From the NCBI RefSeq assembly GCF_963169125.1, contig NC_084802.1, positions 112,534,903 through 112,598,902 of the forward strand: DNA of 64,000 nucleotides, given 5' to 3'. Of the stretch, positions 1 to 10,280 are shown in pieces (position 1 is the first letter of the stretch; each line of letters starts with the position of its first letter). The translations under genes were made by a program, and so were the position numbers. Under the pieces are notes generated by a model. That model searched no databases, was not told the origin of the DNA, and saw only the letters and a list, made by a program, of their open reading frames with translations. Source of the DNA: Humulus lupulus (lineage: Eukaryota; Streptophyta; Magnoliopsida; Rosales; Cannabaceae).

Positions 1-771
1 GCATGCCTAGATGGCCAAGGGGCCTCTCGGAGGCCAGCGCATCGCGTGCCCCACGCGTGCCAGATGGCTGAGGGGCCTCGCGGAGGCCAACGCCTCGCGC
101 ACCTATCATTCACGCGCAAAGCACCCAAGGACTCCGTTTCGCAGCCCAACCCCTGCGAGCACCAAGTGTCTCGCTCACAGCACCTCAAGTGGGTGTCTCG
201 CGTGAAGGTAAAAGTCCAAGTGCAATTCAAAAGGGTGGTAATAGTACAACCTCGTACGGGGTACAACCTTTAAGATCCCATATGACTAATCCACATACTC
301 ATGTCAGACAAGTAGTGGGAGTACTAGGAGAGGGGGGATGGCATGTATGCTTCTAACCGAATGTCAGAATCGACACCACCACCAGTACCACTACGCCTGG
401 AGCCACTCCTCTAACACTCGTACTAACAAGTAGTGGAGACATCCTCACAGACTCTGACCATGTACTGGAGCTGACACCACTACACCTGAGACCACTCTCC
501 TGACAGCGTCCTTGTGTACTACTTGGTATCCTGGAAAACCATGTATCAAGGGCCAGTAGAGCCCAATATAAAAGGAGTCCCACTTCCACATGGAGGAGGG
601 TTGGAAAAAATATTGTAGCACTACACCATAAAAATTACAAATTCATTTCACCATTTTCTTTCTGCAACTGTTCTTTGAGTTTCCAATTAGATCTTTGAAA
701 TTTTTCATTTGATAAGCTCTATATTTCAATTTTTCTAACTTAACTTGGTTGACGAGTTCTCACCGTCAACA
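1..771 (+). repeat. 5' LTR of Tat#1 (partial)
   Basis: Direct repeat of the last ~770 bases of the 3' LTR (about 9708-10478). The window opens inside the 54-bp minisatellite of this LTR, with about two units visible in 1-110. A TATA box (TATAAAA, 567-573) lies in a CCAATATAAAAGGAGTCCC context and should start the genomic RNA about 30 bases further on. The LTR ends ...CGTCAACA at 771. Confidence 0.9.
567..573 (+). promoter_or_regulatory. LTR TATA box (5' LTR of Tat#1)
   Basis: TATAAAA preceded by GCCCAA. The identical element is at 10274-10280 in the 3' LTR. It is the likely core promoter of the sense transcript. Confidence 0.6.
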
Positions 772-792
772 GTTTGGCACCGTGTGTGGGAA
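772..792 (+). other. Primer-binding site region of Tat#1
   Basis: Directly after the LTR comes GTTTGGCACCGTGTGTGGG. The TTTGGCnCCGT core is the usual form of the Tat/Athila primer site (tRNA-Asp-like TGGCGCCG...), here with substitutions. The assignment of the tRNA is an inference. Confidence 0.55.
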
Positions 793-839
793 GGATAGAT
801 TGAAAGTCACTGTTCTTCTGTCGATTCCGATAAGAAAAA

Positions 840-2682
840 ATGTCAAGACGTTGGAAATGGTTGAGAGAGCCACGCGAGGTGGAGATCCATCTTGATGGAG
901 ATCAACTAAAAGCCTCCATGAGGGATCCTCCTCCACCTGCAAACATGGAGGCCCCAAGGGAGCCTGAGGTTCCCAGAGACAAGAGGGAGGCCTCGTACCC
1001 AACGGTCCCACCTGAGGAGGATCGCCCAAGGTCGGCGGCTGCCCCAGCAAGGGGTGCCGATGAGTTCCTACCTCCAAGGCCGTCGCAGGTGTCAAACCCC
1101 GGTCAGCAGGATCTAGGCTCGTCGGAGCGCTGGGCTGACAAACACCCTCGGGTTCACTCCATCAGCTCGAGTTCGAAGTCTCAATTCTACGAGAACGAGA
1201 TACGAGAAATTCACCGCATGAATCAGAGGCTAGAAACCCCCCTGAAAAACAAGCAAGAGCTGCTAAATGGGTTGTTGCAATGGAGATCAAACGTGACATT
1301 CCCTAAGCGGAAAGAGAGAGACCAGGGGGGGGGGTAGAAACCACCATCCCAGTAGATGACGGAAGGACCCGACACTCCACTAGTAACAGACGAAGCAGCG
1401 CGAACATCTCGGACCACCGAAGCAGCCCCAGAAGCCAGAGCTGAAGACCAACACTGCCCCTCGTAATGATGATGAGGTCACCTCAAGGAGAGCACCCTCA
1501 GATTTACGGGAAGAACTCAACAAAAATAGGGCAGGTAAAAGGACCACACCCCCTAGGCGCCCTAGGAAGGCAAAGGGAAGGGGGATCCTAACCCTAAGTA
1601 AGAGGAGGCAAGACCAGGACACAAAAATGAGGAGCCTACGAAGCAAAATCATCACCGCCTCTGGAGGTCAAGCCTTTGAGGAAGAGTTCGATCATGAGTC
1701 GCTCTTCATCAAGGAGATCCAAGCCATCCGGCTCCTAGCCAACTTCAAGGAGCCCCATATGACCCCCTATGAAGGAAGCACAAATCTGAAATACCATATG
1801 GAAGCATTTAACGACCTGATGAAGCTGAGGGGAATTAGTAGTGGGGCCAGATGTCATTGCTTCGCTGTCACATTGAAATGACCTGCGTACAAATGGTTCA
1901 AAAGACTTAGACTGGGGTCCATCAGATCTTGGCAACAGCTTTCTGATGAATTCCTCCAGCAGCACCACGCCGTGCGGGACTACACGATGCCAGGCACCAG
2001 CCTCGCCAATGTGAAGCAAGGAAAAAATGAGAGTCTGAAGAGCTACATTCACAGGTTCAATATGGAGGCAGCTAAAGTAGGGAGCCTGACCCGCAGAGAG
2101 CTAAAAATGTCCATCACAGCTGGAGTGCACCCAGGAAGCAAGTTATGGGATAACATGCTCAAGAGGGAGGTCACGGACTTGGAAGATTTCTACGAGCGGG
2201 CGCAAAAGTATATTCGCGTGGAAGATGGTCACGAAAGCCTCAAGGCCGGAAAAGACCAGACCCCACCGAAGCCCTCAATCCGAGAGAGCCAAAGCAATGC
2301 AAAGAAAAAGAGGGTCTATGAGGGAACAAGAGATGATCGACCCCGGAAGCATCAACGCTCTGATGAGTGCAGACAGGGCCCCTACACCTATTATACTAAC
2401 CTTACCCATGCGAGAGAGCATATTTTCGTTACAAACGAAAACCAGGTCCCTTTCAGAAGGAACCCACCAATGAAAAAAGACCGGTCTAAAAGAGACCCCA
2501 GCAAGTATTGCCAGTATCACAAAGATATAAGCCACACTACTGCAGAATGCAACCATTTGAAGGTGGAAATTGAGGAGCTCATCCGCGGGGGACATTTGGG
2601 TAGATATGTGTGCAAGGATAACCATAGGCCAAAAGAAGGAGGATCCTCATCGTGGGCGCGAGAGGTAGCCCCAGAAGTATAG
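840..2682 (+). pseudogene. gag: gag of Tat#1 (broken)
   Basis: Nucleocapsid/capsid precursor of the retrotransposon. The ATG at 840 opens a proline- and charge-rich N-terminal part to 1337. It ends at a run of ten G (about 1325-1334), where a slip has probably shifted the frame. The capsid part runs in one frame from 1627 to 2682 with a single TGA at 1879-1881: it has the typical YMEAFNDLMKLRG start, the 'YKWFKRLRLGSIRSW' region and the 'SLKSYIHRFNMEAAKVG' region. Near the C-terminus YCQYHKDISHTTAEC supplies C, H, H and C in the Tat-type order, followed by a 'HLKVEIEELIRGGHL' segment. Identified by motif memory only. Confidence 0.85.
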
Positions 2683-2952
2683 GGAGAGGTCAGGACCATC
2701 TTTGGAGGACCAAGATTCGGGGGCAAATCAAGGAAGGGATGAGACAGATATGCCAGGGAGGCCAGACGAAGTCCACCACCGTGCATCCTAAGTCTGGAGC
2801 AACGCCCCCCGAAGAGTTTTAAGGGTGAAAATGACTCAATAACCTTCACCAAAGAAGACGCCCGGGGTGTACACTTCCCCCACAATGACCCCCTAGCGTT
2901 GACTGTCCAGCTTGCTAACATGAGGGTGCATCGGTTCTTGGTGGATAATTGA
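2683..2952 (+). pseudogene. Protease stub of Tat#1, cut at its active site
   Basis: Gag and protease are joined by an IFGGPRFGG-like linker. The frame from about 2820 reads ITFTKEDARGVHFPHNDPL, then ends RFLVDN followed by TGA at 2950-2952, exactly where the active site LVDNGSS should continue. The bases after it read (in another frame) as the N-terminus of RNase H (SQFDITYTPRTS), so the stop is the scar of a deletion and not a point mutation. The C-terminal half of protease and all of RT are gone. Confidence 0.8.
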
Positions 2953-4811
2953 GTCAGTTCGACATCACTTACACCCCAAGGACCTCAATCAACGGGCAGG
3001 TACTTGCATACTTTATAGTTGAGTTTTCCTACCGACCCCAAGAGGAGGGGAAATAGAGGAGAATGAACCGGTGCACGAAGAGGAAAGGCACCCTGAAGAA
3101 TGGAGCCTCCATGTAGATGGGGCGTCTAACGAAGGGGGAGCCGGTGGTGGCATAGTGATGATGGGACCTGAAGGGCACAAGATGTATTGTGCCTTGAGAT
3201 TTGGATTTGAGGCTTCCAATAATGAGGCGGAATAGGAGGCGCTATTGGCCGGCCTGTGGCTAGCTAAGAGTTAAAGGTATCCCACTTAGATGTCTTTAGT
3301 GATTCACAGCTGGTAGTGTTTCAGGTGAAGGGCGAATACCAAGCTAGAGGTCCAAAAATGGCAGCATACCTCACCAAGGTGAAGGAGTATTTGGATCAGT
3401 TCAAAAAATACACGATAGAACAGATCCCCAGGGAGCAGAACACGAACACTGATGCACTCGCGAAACTCGCCTCCACACAAGACAAAGATACGCTTGAGTC
3501 TATATCGGTCGAATATCTCCCCAAGCCAAGCATAGCCGAAGAAAGGATCAACACGGTCAAGAGCTCCGAGGAGCCATGGTTTGCACCCATTGGGAGGTAC
3601 TTAAATGACGGGTCCTTGCCTTTGGATAAAAATGAGGCCCACAGACTGATTTACAGAGCCGCCCAGTACACCCTAGTAAATGGAATCTTGTATAAGAGAG
3701 GCTTCTCTACCCCACTCCTGCGGTGCGTTGATAAGGGAGAGGCGTCAAAATTTTACAAGAGATACACGAAGGGGAATGTGGAAACCATGCTGGGGGACAG
3801 TCCACGACAAAAAAGGCTATCCGCCAGGGCTATTATTGGCCTACCATGGAGAAGGACGCAAGTGACTTCGCGAGAAGGTGTGACAAGTGCCAGAGACATG
3901 TGACTTACCCACGACAGTCGCCAAATGAGCTGGTGAGCATGATCAACCCTTGGCCCTTCGCTGTGTGGGGGATTGACTTGATAGGGGCACTGCCAACAGG
4001 AAGAGGAGAAGCTAAGTATGCGATGGTAGCGATCGACTACTTCACTAAGTGGGTGGAAGCGGAGTCTTTAGTCAACATAACGGCTAAGCAGATCACCACC
4101 TTTGTCAACAAATATATTGTTTGCAGGTTCAGAGTACCTTACAAGATCATCTCCGACAACAGAACGCAATTTGAAGGAGTGATGTTCGAGGACTACTGCA
4201 TGGAAAAAGGAATCAGGAGGAGTTTCTCCGCAGTAGTACATCCCCAAGCCAATGGGCAAGTAGAGGCCATCAACAAGATCCTGAATAGGAACTTGAAAAC
4301 TAAGTTGGAAAAGTTGAAAGGGGCCTGGGTCGAGGAACTCCCAAATGTGCTATGGGCCTACAAGACCACCCTTCATTCCACCACTGAGGAGACACCTTTC
4401 GTCTTGGCATACGGCTGCGAGGCTGTCCTTCCGGTAGAAATGAAGGTTAACTCCTTCCACACGCAAGCATATGATGACCAGGCTAACATCACAACGTTGG
4501 TCGGGAACTTGGACCTGCTCGAAGACAAGAGAGAAAGGGCACAACTAAGGCTGGCCACATATCAACAATGGGCGGCGAGGTATTACAATTCAAGGGTGCG
4601 AGAGAGAAAGTTTAGAGTAGGAGACTTAGTACTGAGGAAGGTACTCCCCAACACGTGAGACCCGAGGGCGGGGGTATTGGGGGCGAACTGGGAAGGACCC
4701 TACCAGGTCGCTCAGTGCATACCACCAAACACCTACAAACTGGCCCGCATGGATAACACCATTATACCTCCGGCGTGGAATGCGGAGCACCTCAAGATAT
4801 ACTACCAGTGA
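2953..4811 (+). pseudogene. pol: RNase H and integrase of Tat#1 (broken)
   Basis: RNase H of the archaeal-like type that Tat elements carry: WSLHVDGASNEGGAGG (about 3101), a CALRFGFEASNNEAE segment (about 3190) and DSQLVVF (about 3303) give the D, E and D positions, ending PREQNTNTDALAKLAS (about 3427). Integrase follows: a HHCC zinc site (HEGECGNH ... CDKC, about 3764-3890), then D in WGIDLIGALP (about 3967), D in IISDNRTQF (about 4150; the usual G is R) and E in NGQVEAIN (about 4252). The tail GANWEGPYQVAQ...WNAEHLKIYYQ ends at TGA 4811. Frameshifts lie at about 3240-3310 and 3750-3850, and a TGA at 4656-4658. Confidence 0.88.
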
Positions 4812-5856
4812 GACTTCTGCGCCCATGCAAAGAAGATCTATGTTTAGCTTGTTCCCTGTTATGTTCATTTAGTGAGTAAAGAATTAAAGAGGCTACCTAG
4901 GTAACCTCCTAATTATATGTAACCCTTTCATATGTAGGTCATTGTAACCCGCACGTTATGAATGAAACTGTTCGCCACTTCACGTGTTATTCTTCTCCCA
5001 TATAGCACCCACCAAAGTGCCTGCTGAAATAAATTTCACTAGACACTTGGGGGGGTAGGACAGGGGGCAAAACATACAACAAACATGAAGATCCTAAAAA
5101 GGACCCCCCATATCAAAGAGAACCTAAAAAGGACCCTCTATCAGGAGGATCCCAAAAGGACCCCTTATATTAGGGCCTTAAACGAGGTCCTTATATATAA
5201 AATAAAAATATGTGTGATGAACCCTAACAAGTAAGGAGGAGACCTTGCAAGGAATCTCTTGAAGTTCACAAGGATTAGCTACCCTTATCAACATCAAGGA
5301 GGCCAAAAGGTCTTACAAAAAAAAGAACAACAAACTTCCAAATAAAGGCAGATGCTCTATCAAGGGGAAAAACCTCAGAAAGAGCACCCACCAATAAGCC
5401 TAGAGCGGCCACCAAGTCGTCTAGTCAAAAAGGGTCCTAAAAGAGACCCTTGCAAAAATAGTAAAATGAATAATGACGAGAAGGACGCTTCTCGCAAGAA
5501 ATAATAAGCGCGTGCAAAAATATATAAAAGGATAGCTAGAACCCAAGGGGTCAATATATCCTTATAAGAACAATCAAGAGGCACCAGAAAAGGACCTATT
5601 GAACCCTTTCACATGGGCTCCAAAGGACCTCTAGCCTGATAAATAAAAAAGGAGAACCTACCAAACCCCATCATACGGGCTCAAAAAGACCTTGAACACA
5701 GAGGAATAAGAGATGAATAACCACATATGTATATATTAAAAAAAAAGAGTTTTGGTAACATGACAAGACTTAAAAAAAATTATTACAAGCACAATAAGGC
5801 TCGAACGATCATACATCCACAGCGGACTAATTGGCAAAAACTATGAAATGAAGATC
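4812..5856. other. Spacer between pol and the opposite-strand gene of Tat#1
   Basis: No coding potential seen. The stretch 5080-5190 is built from imperfect copies of a CCTAAAAAGGACCC-like motif, which is nearly self-complementary, with scattered further copies to about 5640. From 5720 to 5790 it is A-rich. No RNA gene or known element was recognised. Confidence 0.6.
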
Positions 5857-6002
5857 TCAAGGCCTCCTACCACGGGCGTTCCACCCAGCTTCCTGGGCAA
5901 CGGCGTGCTCGCCAAAGGAGGAGAAATCAATGTTTGGATCCTGCCTCCATACACCATAAAGGGCGCGCTCTATGGACCTATACTCAATAGCTGCCCTGTC
6001 CA

Positions 6003-6191
6003 CCTCTAAGGAAGCGACCCTCTCCTGCGACACAACTGTAGTAGCCTTAGCACCCTCAAGTTCGGCCTCTAAGGAAGCGACCCTCTCCTGCGACGCAGCC
6101 GCGGTAGCTTTGGCACCTTGGAGTTCGGCCTCTAGGCTGGTGACCCTTTCCTACAACATCGTGGCCTTGGAAATCACCCTCTTCTTCTTTT
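6003..6191 (-). repeat. 63-bp repeat, three copies, inside the coiled coil
   Basis: Copies start at 6003, 6066 and 6129 (+ coordinates) with exact 63-bp spacing. On the - strand each encodes 21 residues of the form SLEAELxGAKATxxxSQERVA, i.e. three heptads. Two units are near identical and the third is diverged. Confidence 0.8.
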
Positions 6192-6354
6192 TTGATGAGG
6201 CAGAAATTTTCGCCAAGGCCTTTTCTAGCCTAGACCTGGTTTCAACAAGCTCCCTCTCGAGCTCCTGGACCCGAACCGCAAGACGGTCCCTCTCGGCATT
6301 CGATGTGGAAAGGTTGTGAGCCAAGTCGGCAAATTGCTGAGCCACGGTATAGTC

Positions 6355-6445
6355 CTGCACAAGAAAAATAACAACAACAGTGATAAGTAACAAAAAAAAA
6401 AGGGAATAAAAAGAGATAAGTCCGACATAAGATGCATGAACTCAC
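6355..6445 (-). other. Probable intron 2 of the Tat#1 accessory gene (91 nt)
   Basis: Donor TTGG/GTGAGT at 6445, polypyrimidine tract, acceptor TTGTGCAG/G ending 6355. Splicing is phase 0 and joins ...LTRSTTW to DYTVAQQFADL, the start of the coiled coil. The unspliced reading has no conserved protein sense. Confidence 0.6.
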
Positions 6446-7157
6446 CCAAGTAGTAGAGCGCGTAAGAGTCTCCCCAAGATCCGACATAGTGAAACTCCCA
6501 AGACCACTCCAATCAACTTCAGGAAGGTCTAAGGCGATCTGGACATACCGTCGCCCATAAGAGGCTGCCATGTGGCCCACCCAGGGCACCCCTCTTGAGC
6601 CAAGGGTACCTGGCTGGGTAAGGAAAGAGACCCGCTCGCCGAAATAGTAGGGGGCGCAGAAAGATCGAAAAAATAGGCCCTGGGTAAATCAGGAGGGGGT
6701 GCAGAAAGATCGGGAAATTAAGCCCCCGATGGACCAGGGTCGACGGGAGCCTGAGGAAAAGCATCAAAGTCCTCAAGATCGGGGCAAACAAAATGCCCCA
6801 GCATGGCCTGTTGACCCTGGAATTGGGAAGCCATGTCAGGGTCAAAAGGGGCAAAGGGAGGGCATTCCTAGGGGGATGAAGATAGTTGGTGAGGGTGCCC
6901 GTGTCCAAGGGAGACTCCCTTCGGCACACACTCGGCCTCACCTTCACCCAAGCGATGCTCAACCGAGGCAGCCTTCATCTTCTTTGACCCAGGAATAGTC
7001 CACAGCAACCCAGGATCTGAAATCGGGGACAGCTTGTGAAAGTTGAGTTTTTCCACAGTGAAGAGGTATGTAGCCCTTTTCACAGTGGGGTTAGCATTAA
7101 GGAATGTATTCACAACGTCCGCCTCTGACCCAACAACTACAGGTATGGAGAAATGCT

Positions 7158-7250
7158 CTGCATGATTCACACCATTGTCGACACAAACATAAGTTATAAA
7201 ACAATAACTTTCAAAAAGAAAAGAAAAAAAAAGTGGGAATAAGTAATTAC
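7158..7250 (-). other. Probable intron 1 of the Tat#1 accessory gene (93 nt)
   Basis: Donor CCCA/GTAATT at 7250 and acceptor ATGCAG/A ending 7158, with a T-rich centre. Joining the flanks keeps one frame from ...DHFRFAP into ...HFSIPVVVGSEAD. Inferred from sequence only. Confidence 0.5.
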
Positions 7251-8498
7251 TGGGAGCAAAACGAAAGTGGTCACGAATAGAAAGGGGGCCCTACACAAAG
7301 AAAAAGTCCTGCTTCCAGAACCCCGGGTTGAACACAGCGCCCTTTATCAAGGGGACTGCGGTATTGGCTTTTTGTAGGAAATAAAAGCCCTTTGATTTGG
7401 GAGAGAGCATGAGATTGTACAGGAAATGAACCTCTTGGGTCGTAGGAGCACGACAGACAAGTTCCATAAATGCGATAAAGAGGCAGCTCAAGGTCCGCCA
7501 ACTGTTGGGTACCAGCTGAAGTGGAGCGAGGTCAAAATAGTTGAGAACCGCGACGAAGAACGGATGTAATGGGATTGTACCACCCGCCTTCAGGATATGC
7601 TCGCTAATGGCCACGTAGCTCATATTAGGGCAGTTAGCCTGACACTTGTCCGAAGGGATGTATAATGCATACTCCAGAGGAACACGGTAATTATCTACTA
7701 TTTCAATCAATTTATTTTTGGACACGTGACTAGGGAGGATGCCAATAGGGGGGCAGTGTCTTGGTCATCAGTAGCCACATGTCGTTGTCCTCTCTTCGGC
7801 ATATCTGCAAAACCAAAAGAAAAAGGTGAGGAGGAGACAAAACACTTTACCCTCCATTTTTTCTTCCTAGCAAGTGTCTTCCACCGAGGCACTGGCTGCG
7901 AAAGCGCTAAGCTAGGGAAGATCGAAAATAAGGGCTGAGGAGAAGACGGGTCTGCCCCATGACAGTCATTAGGAAAGAATGGGCTAGAAGGCTCAGGGGG
8001 GGGATGTCCCTCTATAAACTCCAACTCCATCTACAAATCTAAAAGGGTCATCCTAAGGTTCGCTACATGGTCACTAAGATCAGGGGGGAAAGGTACTCCG
8101 GCTCCTCTCAACACCGAGTCAATTTCACTCTCTACCACCCAAATTTTATGCCTAAGTTCAGCCATGTGCTCGAGGTGACGAATACGGGCCTGCCTTAAGG
8201 TGTCATGGTCTCGGTAAGGATTTTCCCCAAGGGACTCTGAGTCTGAAGACAAGTCAACAAACTCGACCCCCGGAGGAATGTCGAATGAACCTTCACCTGC
8301 CATGAGACCTCGTCCCGAAACAAAAAAAGGGTTCACGTATAAATGAGAGGATTGCTACAAAACACAAAGGAATGGGCTCAAAACATCTAGGCACAAATGC
8401 TCTAAAAGACCCACTACGGGGTATGAATAAAGGGGCATGCAACAAGATTAACTCACGACAAGCTCAGGCCAAAATACCTCATCCCGAGCAGTGCTAAT

Positions 8499-8762
8499 TT
8501 GGACCCAATGAACATAAAAAAAAATATATATATATATATACCTCAAGCAGGTAAAATGAGACGCTGTCGTGGTCAAAAGGAAGTTGAGGGCCAAAAGCAT
8601 CGTCGCGGTCAAAAAGAGCCAAATGGTCGAAAGTACGCGTCTGCAAAAATAAACAGAAAAGATGTGTTAGCCTTCAAATATATGAAGGGACATAGACATA
8701 CCAAAAATGAGCTCAAATATATTAAAAAAAAGGGAGGAAACAATAACAAAAATGAGATAGTG
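8499..8762. other. AT-rich leader of the accessory gene with a (TA)n run
   Basis: Holds an A-rich tract and TATATATATATATA (about 8525-8541). Open frames here have no protein-like composition. It would form part of the 5' leader of the opposite-strand gene. Confidence 0.4.
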
Positions 8763-8763
8763 G

Positions 8764-8819
8764 GGGATTGAACCCCTCACCTCTTGAAAGAAGAAGGAAT
8801 CTCAAAACCACTAAGCTAA
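8764..8819 (-). other. tRNA-like A box and B box in the accessory leader
   Basis: On the - strand TTAGCTTAGTGGTTTTGAG (8819-8801) fits a pol III A box and GGTTCAATCCC (8774-8764) a B box, about 30 bases apart. The T arm (GGGG TTCAATC CCCC) folds and an anticodon-like stem can be drawn, but no acceptor stem forms. This is not a working tRNA; it is a decayed tRNA, a SINE head, or a chance fit. Confidence 0.4.
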
Positions 8820-8855
8820 GGAAGTAAGGTGTAAATAATAGGTTAGGCATGAAGG

Positions 8856-8866
8856 CCTATTTATAA
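8856..8866 (-). promoter_or_regulatory. TATA box for the opposite-strand gene of Tat#1
   Basis: TTATAAATAGG on the - strand, 60 bases inside the 3' LTR boundary and about 520 bases upstream of the accessory ATG. It lies outside the LTR and faces away from it, so it would drive the accessory gene and not the genomic RNA. Tat#2 has a TATA box at the matching place. Confidence 0.5.
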
Positions 8867-8910
8867 GAATCAAAGAGAAGAGTCTACCAGAGCACCTAAA
8901 GGTCCTCTCC

Positions 8911-8926
8911 TAGACTAGGGGGCAAC
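8911..8926 (+). other. Polypurine tract region of Tat#1
   Basis: TAGACTAGGGGGCAAC immediately before the 3' LTR start TGTGGATGC. The G-rich run next to the LTR is the expected plus-strand primer. Confidence 0.55.
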
Positions 8927-9130
8927 TGTGGATGCAAAAAATTCCACACTTGAAAGATGTCCAAAGTGCACGCTAAGGTCCCATGAATGCCTAAATACAT
9001 GCCTGTGCCACGAGACCCTTTGCCCACCATCACCTCGTGGATAGGTACATGAGGCTAACTTCGGCGTGCCTAGCGTCCATGCATCTCGGCAGGACCATCA
9101 TCTCACGCCACATGGGAAGGAAATGTTCAC

Positions 9131-9825
9131 GCCCAGATGGCCGAGGGGCCTCGCGGAGGCCAGCGCCTCGCGCACCCCACGCGTGCCCAGATGGTTGAGG
9201 GGCCTCACGGAGGCCAGTACCTCGCACGCCCCACGCGTGCCCAGATGGCCGAGGGGCCTCATGGAGGCCAGTGCCTCGCACACCCCATGCGTGCCCAGAT
9301 GGCCGAGGGGCCTCAAGGAGGCCAGCGCCTCGCGCGCCCCATGTGTACCCAGATGGTTGAGGGGCCTCGCGGATGCCAGCGCCTCGCGCGTCCCACGCAT
9401 GCCCAGATGGTTGAGGGGCCTCGCAGAGACCAGCACCACGCGAGCCCCACGCGAGCCCCACGCGCGCCCCACGCCTGCCCAGGTGGCCAAGGAGCCTCGC
9501 GGAGGCCAGCACCTCGCCCTCCCCACGCCTACCCAGATGGCTGAGGGGCCTCTCGGAGGCTAGCGCCTCATGTGCCCCACGTGTACCCAGATGGTCGAAG
9601 GGCCTCGCGGAGGCCAGCGCCTCGCGCGCCCAACGCGTGCCCAGATGGCCGAGGGGCCTCGCGCGCCCCACGCGTGGCCAGATGGCCGAGGGGCCTCGCG
9701 CGCCCCACGCGTGCCCAGATGGCCGAGGGGCCTCGCGAAGGCCAGCACCTCGCGCGCCCCACATGTGCCCAGATGGTCGAGGGGCCTCGCGCAGGCCAAT
9801 GCCTCGCGCACCTACCATCCACGCA
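9131..9825. repeat. 54-bp GC-rich minisatellite in the LTR
   Basis: The word CCAGATGG recurs at 9135, 9189, 9243, 9297, 9351, 9405, 9481, 9535, 9589, 9643, 9680, 9717 and 9771 (position of its first A). The spacing is 54 bp, except one long 76-bp unit and two 37-bp units that lost 17 bp. Each full unit holds GGCCTC-GCG-GAGGCC, a 6-bp stem with a 3-base loop. About 13 copies in all. Confidence 0.95.
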
Positions 9826-10273
9826 CAAAGCCCCCAAGGACTCCGTTTCGCACCCCGACCCATGCGAGCACAAGGTGTCTCAGTCACAACACCTCAAGTG
9901 GGTGTCTCATGTGAAGGTAAAAGTCCAAGTGCAATTCGAAAGGGTCGTATTAGTACAACCTCGAACGGGGTACAACCTTTAAGATCCCATACGACTAATC
10001 CACGTACTCATGTCGGACAAGTAGTGGGAGTACTAGGAGGGGGGATGGCATGTATGCTTATAACCGAATGTCAGAATCAACACCACCACCAGCACCACTA
10101 CGCCTGGAGCCACTCCTCTGACACTCGTACTAATAAGTAGTGGAGACATCCTCACAAACTCTGACCATGTACTATAGCCGACACCACTACACCTGAGACC
10201 ACTCTTCTGACAGCGTACTTGTGTACTACCTGGTCCCCTGGACCACCATATGTCAAGGGCCAGTAGAGCCCAA

Positions 10274-10280
10274 TATAAAA
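10274..10280 (+). promoter_or_regulatory. LTR TATA box (3' LTR of Tat#1)
   Basis: TATAAAA in the same context as 567-573. In the 3' LTR it could drive transcription outward into 10479 onward. Confidence 0.5.

Larger units (their letters stand above)
5857..8336 (-). pseudogene. Opposite-strand accessory gene of Tat#1 (PF04195-like domain plus coiled coil)
   Basis: Reads from ATG 8336 (alternative in-frame ATG 8303) to TGA 5859-5857. Part 1 (8336-7707) is a low-complexity, acidic to proline-rich N-terminus with one TAG at the 8031/8030 border. After a frameshift near 7720, 7707-7291 carries the domain called 'putative gypsy type transposon' (PF04195): LPLHPFFVAVLNYFDLAPLQL-like core, then PTTQEVHFLYNLML and KGFYFLQ. 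A TAG at about 7296 replaces a probable Trp. Intron 7250-7158 and a proline-rich stretch to 6446 follow, then intron 6445-6355 and a C-terminal coiled coil. One TAG (about 6150) interrupts the coil. Known in the literature as an antisense ORF of Tat elements; the role is unknown. Possibly 700-750 residues when spliced. Confidence 0.75.

Noticed and set aside
1627..2682. An intact Tat#1 gag
   Set aside because: It has an in-frame TGA at 1879-1881 and is out of frame with the ATG at 840, so it is annotated as broken.
5972..6319. A 115-codon + strand frame rich in Ser/Ala/Leu
   Set aside because: It is the mirror of the coiled-coil repeats on the - strand; codon periodicity and heptads belong to the - strand.
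7805..7850. Another intron in the Tat#1 accessory gene (GTAAAG...TTTTGCAG)
   Set aside because: Only 46 nt long, below the usual minimum for plant introns, and the upstream protein is too little conserved to judge.
8764..8819. A functional tRNA gene
   Set aside because: A and B boxes and a T arm are present, but no acceptor stem forms and the anticodon loop lacks the standard T33. Listed only as tRNA-like.
9135..9825. CRISPR-like array of direct repeats
   Set aside because: Repeats are head-to-tail with no unique spacers, in plant retrotransposon LTR sequence. The same holds for the 35-, 59-, 62- and 63-bp arrays.
9030..9887. A 285-codon frame on the - strand (and long frames on both strands) with an 18-residue repeat
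   Set aside because: The 54-bp minisatellite is a multiple of three and poor in stop codons, so it stays open in several frames at once. It is LTR repeat DNA, not a protein gene.
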